Positions 1 to 9,644 are shown, counted from the first letter of the stretch. The stretch is DNA of 64,000 nt from Burkholderiales bacterium UBA4657 (GCA_002405475.1 DHLX01000018.1:248001-312000); one strand, 5' to 3'. Translations and numbers: made by a program. The notes: a model not told the origin generated them from the sequence alone.

Positions 1-200
1 TCGGCTAGCAGTGCCATGGAGCCGGTGATCATGCCCGCGACGATTTCCAGCACCATGCAGGCGGCCGTTAGAATGACGACGGCCCATAGACGCCGTACCG
101 ACCCTGTTCTGGGTGCGTGCCAGCCAGGGCTGGCATGGCGACAGGGAGCAGTGTCGCGTGCCACTGACGCTGCGGGACGATGGTGATAGGGCTTTGTCAT
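1..200 (-). CDS. Cation diffusion facilitator (CDF) transporter, N-terminal fragment
   Basis: Reading from the ATG at 200 down to base 1 gives 66 uninterrupted codons that run off the window. The N-terminus is hydrophilic and contains several histidines (YHHR near residue 5). It is followed by a membrane segment containing MVLEIVAGMITGSMALLA, which matches the first transmembrane helix of CDF metal/proton antiporters (CzcD/DmeF type), where the next residue is normally the metal-binding Asp. The family exports divalent cations such as Zn, Co, Ni or Cd from the cytoplasm. It is divergent from the HNH gene at 251. The metal cannot be told from this fragment, and the rest of the gene lies outside the window. 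Confidence 0.72.
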   Translation of the reverse strand, partial: MTKPYHHRPAASVARDTAPCRHASPGWHAPRTGSVRRLWAVVILTAACMVLEIVAGMITGSMALLA

Positions 201-250
201 TACAGAATGGGTCGAATGCGTTAGAGTAAAGGATATTGCAGGAGTCAGGT

Positions 251-808
251 GTGAAGATTTTGAAACTGAGTGCTCAAGGCTTGCCGCAATCGTGGATTTC
301 TCTGGAGGCCGCGGTACTGCATTATGCTGCCGACGAAGTTCGCTGGGAAGCAGGCACCGAAGTCGCCGTGTTTCGCGGTGGCATTAATGCCCGCACCGGC
401 GAGCAGTCGGTGATTCGTCTCAATTCCATCATCGGTACCAAGGGCGTGCCTAAAATCAATCCATTTGATCTTACTCCCGGCTTGACCAATGGCAAATTGT
501 TTATTCGTGATCGTAATGTTTGCGCCTACTGCGGCAACCTGTTTCATACTGACGAGCTGACCCGGGAGCATATTGTGCCCTTGTCGCGCGGGGGACGCGA
601 CCACTGGATGAATGTGGTCACGGCCTGTCGTGGCTGTAATCACCACAAAGGCAACCGTCTGCCTGATGAGGCGAATCTAGATTTGGTCTATACCCCGTAT
701 ATACCCAGCCTGTGGGAGGATTTTATTTTGCGTAACAGGCGTATCCTGGCCGATCAGATGGAATTTTTAATGGCGCACCTGCCGCGTGGCTCGCGTTTGC
801 ACACATGA
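251..808 (+). CDS. HNH endonuclease family protein
   Basis: 185 residues from a GTG at 251, preceded by GGAG at 241-244 at good spacing; an upstream TTG at 236 in the same frame is less convincing. The C-terminal half carries a zinc-bound HNH fold: CxxC at about residues 91-94, the E-H pair at 106-107, N121, a second CxxC at 126-129, then N-H-H at 130-132. These are the metal and catalytic positions of HNH nucleases, so it probably cuts DNA. The N-terminal 80 residues resemble nothing I can name. Its stop overlaps the start of the next gene (ATGA), so the two are probably translationally coupled. A defence or repair role is possible but not shown. Confidence 0.85.
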   Translation: MKILKLSAQGLPQSWISLEAAVLHYAADEVRWEAGTEVAVFRGGINARTGEQSVIRLNSIIGTKGVPKINPFDLTPGLTNGKLFIRDRNVCAYCGNLFHTDELTREHIVPLSRGGRDHWMNVVTACRGCNHHKGNRLPDEANLDLVYTPYIPSLWEDFILRNRRILADQMEFLMAHLPRGSRLHT

Positions 809-1608
809 GCGGCATCATCTTCGTCGTGACGCTGATTGCTTTGTTGTTCGGTGTCGGAATCTGGGCCTGGAAGCGGGCAGCCGATCTTCAGGCCGAGGCG
901 CACCAGCGTGAGGCGGCGGCATTACAGCTGTTGCTGATTAAACCGACCACTACTGAACAAGCTAGTGCTGCCAGCAATACTGCTTTCCCGCCCGGCAATT
1001 CGTCTTTTCCAGACCGGGATCGTAGCAGGACTTCTACGGCTGTTGTTGCCCCAAAGGCGACACAAACGACTCAGGATAATCCGATAACGATTACCATAGG
1101 CGACATTACTATCATCGAACGGATGATTGAAACAGAGCCAGAGCCAGTGCCAGAGGCTCCGGTTACCCTTACTGCACCTACAAAAATGCCGACTCCGGCG
1201 TCAGCGCTGGCAAATTTGCCGCTACGTGACCTGGTTTTGTCTTTTTATGAGGCAAGGGGCTACCGGCAAGAATGGGCTGCGCCTGATATCCGCCCGGTGG
1301 AGCTGGTGTTGCGTAACCGGCATGACCATGATCGTAGCTATGCTTTTGTCCACTGGCAGCACCCTTCCAGGCTCGATGGCGCTGGATTATCCAGGTTGGC
1401 ACGTGAGTTGAACGCGCTGGGTTTTAAGCGCGCCATTGTTGCTGTTGAGCGTGGCTTTGATGATGCTGCGATTGAGGCAGCAAAAAAATTCAACTTGCGC
1501 TTGTACGACAATGCTGTCATACAGGGCAAAATTCTCGAGCTTGCCCCGGAATTACAAGCCAAACTTGCAGGAATGAGCAAGGCGCGGGCGCAAAAACGCA
1601 GGGCCTGA
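805..1608 (+). CDS. Membrane-anchored Mrr/restriction-endonuclease-like protein, catalytic motif apparently lost
   Basis: 267 residues. Residues 3-22 form one membrane helix, followed by a charged stretch and a long low-complexity linker rich in Pro, Thr and Glu (about 45-135). The C-terminal 115 residues resemble the Mrr-type PD-(D/E)xK fold: an L-x-x-L-x-x-F-Y-E-A-R-G-Y start near 140, a central strand at about 178-186, a helix, an I-V-A-V-x-x-G-F strand, and L-x-L-Y-D near the end. The expected catalytic Asp and Q/E-x-K are not seen; the strand reads FVHWQH instead. It may therefore be a binding rather than a cutting module. It overlaps the HNH gene by four bases. Confidence in a real gene is high, in the fold moderate. 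Confidence 0.7.
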   Translation: MSGIIFVVTLIALLFGVGIWAWKRAADLQAEAHQREAAALQLLLIKPTTTEQASAASNTAFPPGNSSFPDRDRSRTSTAVVAPKATQTTQDNPITITIGDITIIERMIETEPEPVPEAPVTLTAPTKMPTPASALANLPLRDLVLSFYEARGYRQEWAAPDIRPVELVLRNRHDHDRSYAFVHWQHPSRLDGAGLSRLARELNALGFKRAIVAVERGFDDAAIEAAKKFNLRLYDNAVIQGKILELAPELQAKLAGMSKARAQKRRA

Positions 1609-1703
1609 GGCGCTGGCTGGCTTGTTACCAGCTTTAACGTTTTGCGCCGCATTCTTCATGCTATCGTTGGAATTTTTCGCTATTTTCATGGAAGCAGGTT
1701 GCC

Positions 1704-4700
1704 GTGCCTTTTGCCGTTTCTTCACTGCCAGCACGTTTTAGCCATTTCGCTGCCTTGTGTCGCACCAGCTGGCACGTCAGCCATAGATCGCTCAAACTTT
1801 TTTTGCTGACTACGCTCTGGTCATTGCTGGCGCTCTGGTGGGTGTTGGGTGCCGCTTTCTTGGTATTGCGTTATGGCATATTGCCCGATATCAATCACTA
1901 CAAGCCACGCATTGAACAGGAAATGTCACGTGCACTGGGCTTGGGTGTCAGCATAGGGAAAATTGAGGCGGATTGGAGTGGCCTGCGTCCCGAGCTGAGT
2001 TTGAGTCAGGTGGTGCTGCGCCAGACCAATAATACGGTGGCGTTGGAAGTGCCACGGATTGACAGCAGGCTGTCATGGTGGAGCTTGCCGGTGCTGGCGC
2101 CACGTTTTTCTGCTTTGATGATTGAATCACCGGAAGTTGATGTGGTTCGGGTCAGCGAACAGCGCTGGCGTGTCGCTGGTATTGAGCTGGATCTGAATAA
2201 ACCAGCAGACAATCGCTTTGCCGAATGGTTGCTAAGCCAGCGCGAAATCATCATACAAGGCGCCCTGATCCGTTACCATGACGAGGTACTGAAGACGCAG
2301 CCGGTCGAGTTAAGAAAGATCATGCTCGTACTGCAAAATAGTGTTCAGCAGCACCGAGTTGCTTTTCAGGCCACGCCTCCATCCACCCTTGCTTCCCCGC
2401 TCGATATCCGGGCCGAGTTCGAGCATCGTTTTTTCACTAAGAATATCGCTGACTGGCGTGAGTGGAGTGGTGTAGCCTACGCCAACTTTGACTATGCTGA
2501 CATAGTGGCACTCAAAGCCTATATTCCATGGGCATTGCCAGCAAATACTCAAATTAATAGTGCCAAGGGGGCTTTGCGCGCCTGGGTCCAGTTCGAGCGT
2601 GGCCGTCTGGGTCAATCCACGGCCGATCTGGCCTTGCGTGATGTCAGTTTGCAGTTTGACAAAAGTTTGCCGATACTGAAGTTGGCTCAACTAAGAGGGC
2701 GTCTGCTGGCACAACAACTGCAGGATGATCAGCGCCATGGCCATGAAATTCAGATCAACAATCTGGCTTTTCAGACCGCTGATGGGGCGGCCTCTGCTGC
2801 ACTGAATTTCAGCGAACGGCTATGGTTCGATGATCAGGGGCAGGTCAGTGCCGGCCAATTAAGTGCCAGCGAGGTGGATCTCAATTTACTGACGCGACTC
2901 GCGGCCTTTTTGCCATTACCCGAGCAGTACCGGAACTGGCTGGAACAATATGCCCCGCGCGGTAAATTACAGGGACTGAGTACCGAATGGCAAGGACCCT
3001 GGTCAAAACCGACCCATTACTCGCTGCAAAGCGGGTTTCAGCAGCTGTCGTGGCGAGCGCAGCGCCCGAATCCCGACAAAGCACCAACCGCCCCGCATCA
3101 CTTCAATTTTGGCTTGCCAGGTTTTGAAAATCTGACTGGGCAGTTGAAATTGAATGAGCAACAGGGCGAGTTGAAACTGAACTCTGCCAATTCTGCCCTG
3201 TTCTTTCCGGGTGTTTTTGAACGTGAGCGCATCGACCTGGATCGATTGGTAGCACAGCTCGACTGGCGTCGCAGTGAACAGGGTTGGTTGCTGAATCTGC
3301 AGCAATTGTCGCTGGCGAACCAGGACGCGGCGGGTAATTTCAAAGGGACCTATCGACCAGGTGGCAAGGCGGGCCTGGCCGACATTGAAGGACAGTTACT
3401 GCGTGTTGATGCACGTGCAGTACAGCACTACCTGCCACTGACCATTCCTGAACTGACGCGCAACTGGGTGAGGCAGGCGGTGCTTGCTGGCGGGTCGAAT
3501 GACGTACGCTTCAGATTGCAAGGCGATTTATATGACTGGCCATATCATAAAACCGGTAATGGCCAGTTCCTGATCAGTGCAAAACTCCAAAACACCCAGT
3601 TGAAGGTAGCGCCTGATTGGCCAATCCTGAATGACGTACGCGGCGATCTGATATTCGAGAAAAATGGTTTCCGGGTTGAAAATGCTGTAGCCAGCGCACA
3701 AGGTTTGCGTGCCAGCGGCATCAAGGCACAAATGCCGGATTTTTCCGAGCCTAGCCACACTTTGGAGTTGCGTGGCAATTTGCAAGGTTCAATGAAAGCC
3801 TATTTTGACTTTATCAATAACAGTCCGGTGGATCGCTGGTTGAACCAGGCTTTAAGCGAAGCGCGTGGCAGTGGTGATGCCCGTACTGAAATTCAGGCCG
3901 AGTTACCCCTGTCACGCATTGTTGACACTAAAGTCCGTGGCACCATGACTTTTGCTGGCAATGATTTGAAACTGGTGCCCGGTTTGCCCAGCTTTGCTAG
4001 AACCACTGGCAAACTGGATTTCAGCGAAACCGGGGCTGCATTGCGTAATGTCAATACCCAATTTCTTGGCGGCAATCTGAAACTCGAAACTCCAGCGCTG
4101 GCTGCGGCTGGCGCAAGCTATCGTGGTTTTCAGGTGCGCGGCGAAGGCAATGCCAGTCTTTCCGCTATCAGTCGTCTGCTGGGTCTGGACCATGTACTGG
4201 GTAAGTCTTCAGGATCGACACGCTATCTGGCGCAGCTTGGTGTCCAGCGTGGCCAGCTGGAATGGAGTATCGATTCCGACCTGACGGGTTGGACACTCAA
4301 CCTGCCGGCACCCTTGTCCAAGAACTCTGGCGATACCATGCCGTTACGCTTGCAGTCGCGTCCGACATCACAAGCAGGACAGGAAGAGTTACGTTTGAGC
4401 CTAGGGCAACAGCTGACCATGGTGCTGGAAAAAAACCAGGGCCAGCGTGTCAGTCGCGGTCAGATTCAGATCGGAGAAACACTGGCTCAGACTACGCCGA
4501 CACTGCCAGCTCAAGGTCTGGCTTTCAATATCGCCATGCGACAAATGGATCTGGATGCCTGGAATGCCCTGCTGGAGCGCGAAGGCGGTGCTGGATCCGA
4601 AGCCTCTTTAATGGGCTGGAGCTGGCCTGGCCAAACGCTGGTCAGTCTTAAAACAGATGAGTTGCGGCTTGCCGGGCGGCGTTTTTCCCGTATTAACGCT

Positions 4701-5759
4701 ACCGCGACACGACGTGATTTTGGCTGGTTCATTACTATCGACAGCCCGCAAATACAAGGCAATCTGGCGTGGAGGAAGGGTAGTACCACGGTCGCCGGCA
4801 CGAACCCGGGGCGAGCGGTCGGGCGATTTGCCAAGCTGTCTTTGCCTAACGATGAAACCGAGGAGGTCGTGGGCTTGCTAGAGGCGGCACAACCACAGGA
4901 AATTCCGGCGCTCAATATCGAAGTCGATGAATTTGAACTGGGAAAAAAATCTCTCGGCAAACTCGAGCTGATCGCCAATAATGTAGGGCGCGGTAACAGC
5001 CGGGAATGGCAATTGCAAAAACTGGCCATCACTAATTCAGATGCCACATTGAATGCTACCGGCAACTGGGCCCGTGAAGCGGCGGGAACCCGGCGCATGG
5101 CGCTGAATTTCACACTGAATACACCCAACGCAGGCAATACATTGGCACGGCTCGGTATTAGAGAGGCTTTACGCGATGGGGCCAGCAAGCTTGAAGGCCA
5201 GGTGCAGTGGCGTGGTAGTCCGTTAAAAATTGATTATCCCAGCCTGAGTGGGCAGTTGAATCTCAGCACTGACAAGGGCCAGTTTCTCAAGGCAGATCCG
5301 GGGGTGGGTCGGTTGATAGGAGTATTGAGCCTGCAATCATTGCCCAAACGTTTGACGCTGGATTTTCGTGATGTCTTTTCCGAGGGATTTGCATTTGATT
5401 CGATACGCGCCAGCGCTCAGCTACGCAATGGCGTGGTTAGTACGCAAGATTTCAAAATGCGCGGTGTTAATGCCACGGTCTTGCTAGAGGGGCAGGCCGA
5501 CCTGGCCCGCGAAACACAAAATCTGCGTGTTCTGGTGCTGCCAGAAATCAATGCTGGCGGTGCTTCGGTCATTTATGGCTTGCTGGCCAATCCGGCTATA
5601 GGTATTGGCACTTTCCTGGCGCAGCTGGTATTACGTGAACCCTTGGCCAAAGCGTTTTCCTATGAATATCGTGTTACCGGTACCTGGTCCGATCCGCTAG
5701 TCGAGCGGACTGAAAACAGCAAAGAGGCCGCTGCCGTTTTGAAAGATGCCAATCAATGA
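1704..5759 (+). CDS. yhdP: YhdP/TIGR02099-type AsmA-like envelope protein
   Basis: 1351 residues, close to the size of the YhdP family (about 1,270 in E. coli). The GTG at 1704 has a purine-rich GGAAGCAGG just upstream. One membrane anchor lies near residues 30-56, and the rest is a long periplasmic chain of beta-strand-rich repeats ending in an AsmA-like C-terminal region (motif near FKMRGVNATVLLEG, then a conserved glycine-rich end). Family members are thought to bridge inner and outer membranes and carry phospholipid. The last codons overlap the next gene's ATG, and the pairing with a nitrilase-family gene is common in proteobacteria. No sign of damage. Confidence 0.9.
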   Translation: MPFAVSSLPARFSHFAALCRTSWHVSHRSLKLFLLTTLWSLLALWWVLGAAFLVLRYGILPDINHYKPRIEQEMSRALGLGVSIGKIEADWSGLRPELSLSQVVLRQTNNTVALEVPRIDSRLSWWSLPVLAPRFSALMIESPEVDVVRVSEQRWRVAGIELDLNKPADNRFAEWLLSQREIIIQGALIRYHDEVLKTQPVELRKIMLVLQNSVQQHRVAFQATPPSTLASPLDIRAEFEHRFFTKNIADWREWSGVAYANFDYADIVALKAYIPWALPANTQINSAKGALRAWVQFERGRLGQSTADLALRDVSLQFDKSLPILKLAQLRGRLLAQQLQDDQRHGHEIQINNLAFQTADGAASAALNFSERLWFDDQGQVSAGQLSASEVDLNLLTRLAAFLPLPEQYRNWLEQYAPRGKLQGLSTEWQGPWSKPTHYSLQSGFQQLSWRAQRPNPDKAPTAPHHFNFGLPGFENLTGQLKLNEQQGELKLNSANSALFFPGVFERERIDLDRLVAQLDWRRSEQGWLLNLQQLSLANQDAAGNFKGTYRPGGKAGLADIEGQLLRVDARAVQHYLPLTIPELTRNWVRQAVLAGGSNDVRFRLQGDLYDWPYHKTGNGQFLISAKLQNTQLKVAPDWPILNDVRGDLIFEKNGFRVENAVASAQGLRASGIKAQMPDFSEPSHTLELRGNLQGSMKAYFDFINNSPVDRWLNQALSEARGSGDARTEIQAELPLSRIVDTKVRGTMTFAGNDLKLVPGLPSFARTTGKLDFSETGAALRNVNTQFLGGNLKLETPALAAAGASYRGFQVRGEGNASLSAISRLLGLDHVLGKSSGSTRYLAQLGVQRGQLEWSIDSDLTGWTLNLPAPLSKNSGDTMPLRLQSRPTSQAGQEELRLSLGQQLTMVLEKNQGQRVSRGQIQIGETLAQTTPTLPAQGLAFNIAMRQMDLDAWNALLEREGGAGSEASLMGWSWPGQTLVSLKTDELRLAGRRFSRINATATRRDFGWFITIDSPQIQGNLAWRKGSTTVAGTNPGRAVGRFAKLSLPNDETEEVVGLLEAAQPQEIPALNIEVDEFELGKKSLGKLELIANNVGRGNSREWQLQKLAITNSDATLNATGNWAREAAGTRRMALNFTLNTPNAGNTLARLGIREALRDGASKLEGQVQWRGSPLKIDYPSLSGQLNLSTDKGQFLKADPGVGRLIGVLSLQSLPKRLTLDFRDVFSEGFAFDSIRASAQLRNGVVSTQDFKMRGVNATVLLEGQADLARETQNLRVLVLPEINAGGASVIYGLLANPAIGIGTFLAQLVLREPLAKAFSYEYRVTGTWSDPLVERTENSKEAAAVLKDANQ

Positions 5760-6553
5760 AAACCAGAGTCGCCGCGTGCCAGATGATTAGCACACCCCGT
5801 GTTGATGATAACTTACATATAGCTGAAAAATTAGTCACTGAGGCGGCGCGCCAGGGGGCGCAGCTGGTCAGTCTGCCTGAGTATTTTTGTTTGATGGGGC
5901 AGGAACAGGACAAGGTGGCCATTCGCGAAGCTTTCGGCCAGGGGCCGCTACAACAGTTTTTATCAGAACTGGCGCGCCGACATGACATCTGGTTGGCGGG
6001 GGGCACCGTACCGCTGGAAGCGCCTGAACCCGACAAAGTACTGAATACGACGCTGGTCTACAATCCCCAGGGTGAACTGGCTGCGCGTTATGACAAGGTG
6101 CATTTATTCAGCTTTAGCAAGGGTCAGGAAAGTTACGATGAGGCCCGTACCATCAGGCCTGGTACGCAAGTCAGCAGTTTTGAAGCGCCCTGGGGTCGTG
6201 TGGGTCTTTCGGTCTGTTATGACTTGCGCTTTCCCGAACTGTACCGCGCCATGGGGGCGCTTGGTTTGCTGCTGGTGCCTGCCGCCTTTACCTATACCAC
6301 CGGCAGTGCCCACTGGGATATTTTGCTGCGTGCCCGTGCCATTGAAAATCAGTGCTATGTGCTTGCCGCCGCGCAAGGTGGAAAACACGAGAATGGCCGT
6401 CGTACCTGGGGCCATACGCAACTGATTGACCCCTGGGGTCAGGTCATAGCTTTACTGGAAGAAGGCGAAGGGGTGGTAGTAGGCGAAATAGATAACGCTT
6501 ATTTAACGAAAGTGCGTGAGGATTTGCCGGCCTTGAAACATAGAAAAATGTAA
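5756..6553 (+). CDS. Nitrilase-superfamily carbon-nitrogen hydrolase (Nit1-like)
   Basis: 265 residues, normal for the family. The catalytic triad is visible: Glu in SLPEYF (about residue 42), Lys in YDKVHLFS (about 112) and the nucleophile Cys in SVCYDLRFPEL (about 151). Members of this branch hydrolyse amides; the Nit1 group repairs deaminated glutathione, which is the likeliest activity here but is inferred from similarity only. The start overlaps the yhdP stop (ATGA), so expression is coupled. A tldD gene often follows in relatives but not here; the next gene is convergent. Confidence 0.88.
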   Translation: MKTRVAACQMISTPRVDDNLHIAEKLVTEAARQGAQLVSLPEYFCLMGQEQDKVAIREAFGQGPLQQFLSELARRHDIWLAGGTVPLEAPEPDKVLNTTLVYNPQGELAARYDKVHLFSFSKGQESYDEARTIRPGTQVSSFEAPWGRVGLSVCYDLRFPELYRAMGALGLLLVPAAFTYTTGSAHWDILLRARAIENQCYVLAAAQGGKHENGRRTWGHTQLIDPWGQVIALLEEGEGVVVGEIDNAYLTKVREDLPALKHRKM

Positions 6554-6570
6554 CGGCTGACAGGCATTCC

Positions 6571-7842
6571 TTATATAAACACTGACAGAATCCCGGTGTA
6601 GCCATAAAGCCGGTCCCGGGCTATTTCACCCCCTGCGAACAAACCAATCAGGGGTACGTGCCCCAAATGTTCCTGAATCAACTTCAATTCGGCACCAGCT
6701 TCACCAAACAAATTGGAGCCACGACCCGTGCATGAAAAATACAAGGCACCGCGTATCGAGGGTGTCAGCGTACTGCCCAGTGTATCTGCCGTGACAGCGC
6801 GTAGTGCGGCATCATGCTCTATTTCTTCGCGCAGTTCGGTACAAACCCGTATCAAATCACTACGCGCAGCTTCCGCATCGCGGGTACAGAACAATAACTG
6901 CTGACCATTCTCAACCGCTGCGGCCAGCACTATTAAACCTTTGTTCGGTTCCAGTCCAACTATTTGGCGTACCAGATAATCGCCGCGCGCCATTTCGTCG
7001 CGATTGCTGGCCAGTCCGGCAAACAGGCCATTGGACAAGCGTGCCAGGCGCGAGACACCTTGCGCGTCTTTGGCGCCCAGGTCTTCCAGTAGTACTTGTA
7101 ATGCAGGGCGTCCGTCAAGCAGGGTGACTACCTGGTCTTCGCAGGCGGTAACTTCATGAGCATGGGCGCGTGCAGTGTGTTCCAGTTGCAGGTTTTGGCG
7201 CTGTACCGGCCAGCAGCCATGGGTTACTGCAGTGAGCAAGTGAACTTCACTGGAAAAGACCACACCGGATAAACCAGCGCCATAGACCGGGTCAGGCTGC
7301 AGGGTTCGGTCAGCTATTTGCAAACTGCCGTAACGTGAGGATGAAAGGGCACCGAATATCCAGCCCGATTCGACCTTGTTGGATAAATCCAGAATCAGCT
7401 CTGACAGCTCAGGCGTTGAAGGGTCGGCATGTACCAGCGCAGTATGAGCCGCCAGTGCGCCGCTGGGGGTACGTTGATCAAGCCCGGGCAGCGGTGACTG
7501 CCCGGAGAACACGGAAAAACTATGTGTTGGCAGGTCGGCCAGCATAACGACCAGCGCTGGTTCATCGAAATACTCTACCCCGGTGGCGGCAACCCCCAGC
7601 CCCAAGGTACCGACCCAGTGCGGTACGCCGGTACGAATTTTCAGGAATGTCAGTATTTCACTACTGACTTCGGCCAGGTGGTCGGTTATATAAACCAAGC
7701 CCAGCGTGGCGCGGCTGGAGTAGCCGGGTAACCGTGCCTGACTTTCGAGTTGTGCCAGGCATAACTCGGTAGCCAGCCGCCAGTTGGGGTGCGCCGCGTG
7801 AGCGTAGCGAAACTGAGTTGTCGCGCCTCGCGGGGTACTCAT
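6571..7842 (-). CDS. FIST N/FIST C domain sensory protein
   Basis: 423 residues from the ATG at 7842. The open frame extends further upstream, but that part lies inside phaM and the 7842 ATG overlaps the phaM stop by four bases, so it is the natural start. The N-terminal half matches the FIST_N domain (proposed ligand-binding fold) and the C-terminal half FIST_C; the end has the family's conserved CTGRGSNLFGE and IGLFAGGEI segments. No catalytic residues, signal peptide or membrane helix are visible, so it is probably a cytoplasmic small-molecule sensor. FIST domains are proposed to bind amino acids; the ligand here is unknown. It is coupled to phaM. Confidence 0.85.
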   Translation of the reverse strand: MSTPRGATTQFRYAHAAHPNWRLATELCLAQLESQARLPGYSSRATLGLVYITDHLAEVSSEILTFLKIRTGVPHWVGTLGLGVAATGVEYFDEPALVVMLADLPTHSFSVFSGQSPLPGLDQRTPSGALAAHTALVHADPSTPELSELILDLSNKVESGWIFGALSSSRYGSLQIADRTLQPDPVYGAGLSGVVFSSEVHLLTAVTHGCWPVQRQNLQLEHTARAHAHEVTACEDQVVTLLDGRPALQVLLEDLGAKDAQGVSRLARLSNGLFAGLASNRDEMARGDYLVRQIVGLEPNKGLIVLAAAVENGQQLLFCTRDAEAARSDLIRVCTELREEIEHDAALRAVTADTLGSTLTPSIRGALYFSCTGRGSNLFGEAGAELKLIQEHLGHVPLIGLFAGGEIARDRLYGYTGILSVFI

Positions 7843-8468
7843 TGAGCAGAGGCTTTTTTGGCTGAATTCTGTTGCTTTATAGTACGCTTGCGTGGGCTGG
7901 CTTTTTTTGTGGTTTTTACGCTGGCGGTTTTTTTCTTGGGGGCTGCTGCCCCCAGGCCGGGGCCGGGTACCGCCTGAGCCAGGGCTGCCCCGGCAACTTT
8001 GCCAAATTGATCTTGCAGCAAGTTCCACCACGCTGCCGCATTGACCATGGCTGGAGCCGGTTTAGTGGTGGCTGATGACGACGCGTTAGCACCCGAATCA
8101 GTACTGTCAGACTGGGCTGGGGCCACCGCTGTAGCCGCACTGGCTGAATTCATTTGCCCCATAGACTGGAGCAGTAACAGGGTGTTGCGCTGTACCTCTA
8201 GCGACTGAACCGTGGCGCGTAGCAGCGCGGCATTGGTTTCCAGCCAAGATTCGACGGCACGCAGATCGGTAATTTTTTTGTCCAGTTCTTCCACCGATAG
8301 CGTCGGTGCCAGAAAGCCAGGGATGGAACTTGATCCGCCACCCCCCCAAAGATTTTTGAGAAAGTCAGCGCTATCGGCTAGCTGGCCGGTTAGCGGTGCA
8401 ACATTAGGGATGCCATCCAGACCCGGTAATCCGAACGGATTAAAGATTGAGGTCAATTTTTTTGTCAT
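7839..8468 (-). CDS. phaM: PhaM, polyhydroxyalkanoate granule-associated regulatory protein
   Basis: 209 residues from the ATG at 8468, preceded by a strong GGAGAAGGAA ribosome site; an in-frame codon 15 bases upstream is less likely. The N-terminal part (MTKKLTSIFNPFG) and the predicted helical region around EELDKKITDLRAVESWLE fit PhaM. The middle is rich in Ala, Ser and Thr, and the last 40 residues are a Lys/Arg-rich tail of the kind used for DNA binding. PhaM activates the PHA synthase and tethers granules to the nucleoid. It is divergent from the DUF3108 gene and coupled to the FIST gene. This implies a polymer-storing cell, although phaC is not in the window. Confidence 0.85.
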   Translation of the reverse strand: MTKKLTSIFNPFGLPGLDGIPNVAPLTGQLADSADFLKNLWGGGGSSSIPGFLAPTLSVEELDKKITDLRAVESWLETNAALLRATVQSLEVQRNTLLLLQSMGQMNSASAATAVAPAQSDSTDSGANASSSATTKPAPAMVNAAAWWNLLQDQFGKVAGAALAQAVPGPGLGAAAPKKKTASVKTTKKASPRKRTIKQQNSAKKASAQ

Positions 8469-8522
8469 TTTCCTTCTCCACATGCGCTGACTGACCGCGC
8501 CTGATGCTAGTTTGCCATTAAG

Positions 8523-9641
8523 ATGCTGCCTATGTTGGCTGTTTCTGCGTTTCGCAACTGTTTTTTTCGCGTTGCTCCTTGGATGCTGGGGTCAATCCTC
8601 CTGCATCTGCTAATCGCTGCCTGGGGCGTCTGGAGCATGATTCAGGTTGAACCGGAATCCAGGTCAACCGAATCCGAGCTTGTCAGCATTGGTTTGATAG
8701 GCGCTGCGCCTGAAAAAAAGTTGCAGCCCAGACCTGCCGCGGCTGTGGTGAAAGCGCCCGAGCCGAAATGGCATGTTTCCGCTGCGCCATCAACCGAGCC
8801 AGTTACCCCGGCATCTGAACAGCCATCACCCTCTGAACCCGAAGTCGCGGCCGCTGCCCCGATTGAAACAACAGGTGGCCTGATGGAAGATTTAACGCCC
8901 AGCTCACTTTCACCCGAAGTCCTGACCGAATCCATGCTGCGTGAGATCATGACTGCACCCATGGGCCCGGGGCAGTTCGGTATTACACGTTCGCCGCCCT
9001 CGACCTTTTTGTACTACGACGTTAACCTGCGCCGCGGTAACGAGCGTCTTAGCGGTTCGGGTAATTTGCAGTGGGAATGGCAGCAGGACCGATACCGGAT
9101 AGAAATAACGGCGCGCGCCATAGTACAGGTATCGAAACAGGTCAGTACCGGGGCTTGGCAGACAAATCTCGGGTTGGTGCCCCAGGTTTACAGCGACCAG
9201 CGCGGATTACGTTCTGAAACCCGGGTGGATTTTGAGCGTCAATCGCGGCCACCGCAGTTGTATTTTTCATCCAGCAACCACCGGGTTGCCCTGGAATCCG
9301 GGGTACAAGACTACGCCAGCCTGATCATGCAGTTGTCGAGCCTGTTGGCGAGCAACCCGAGTAATTTTTACATCGGTACGGCGGTACGTTTTCCTGTAGC
9401 CGATGCACGCAGAAGCCGAGAGATGATTTTTCAGTTACAAGAACCGGAAATGCTCGACACCGGACTCGGGCGTTTGCAAGCCTGGCGTTTCAGCTATCAA
9501 CCAGGCGCCGGGTCGAGTGACCGCCGTATTGATATCTGGTTCGCACCCGATGCCGACTGGTTGCCGGTACGTCTGCGTTTTGCCGATGCCAGTCGCGGCG
9601 AGGTGATCGAATTCACCGTTCGCCGGCGTGAAGCACTGTAA
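8523..9641 (+). CDS. DUF3108 domain protein
   Basis: 372 residues. A hydrophobic N-terminal segment (about 14-38) acts as a signal or anchor, followed by a Pro/Glu/Ala-rich linker (about 45-130). The C-terminal 230 residues form the DUF3108 domain, recognisable by YDVNLRRGNERLSGSGNLQWEW and the terminal strands with DIWFAPDADWLPVRLRF. DUF3108 proteins are envelope proteins of unknown function, widespread in betaproteobacteria. The gene is divergent from phaM with about 55 bases between the starts. Its stop is three bases from the end of the convergent cytochrome gene. Confidence 0.85.
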   Translation: MLPMLAVSAFRNCFFRVAPWMLGSILLHLLIAAWGVWSMIQVEPESRSTESELVSIGLIGAAPEKKLQPRPAAAVVKAPEPKWHVSAAPSTEPVTPASEQPSPSEPEVAAAAPIETTGGLMEDLTPSSLSPEVLTESMLREIMTAPMGPGQFGITRSPPSTFLYYDVNLRRGNERLSGSGNLQWEWQQDRYRIEITARAIVQVSKQVSTGAWQTNLGLVPQVYSDQRGLRSETRVDFERQSRPPQLYFSSSNHRVALESGVQDYASLIMQLSSLLASNPSNFYIGTAVRFPVADARRSREMIFQLQEPEMLDTGLGRLQAWRFSYQPGAGSSDRRIDIWFAPDADWLPVRLRFADASRGEVIEFTVRRREAL

Positions 9642-9644
9642 AAA

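Noticed and set aside
1609..1703. Weak hairpin (GCTGG/CCAGC) followed by TTT after the Mrr-like gene
   Set aside because: Only five base pairs; too weak to call as a terminator.
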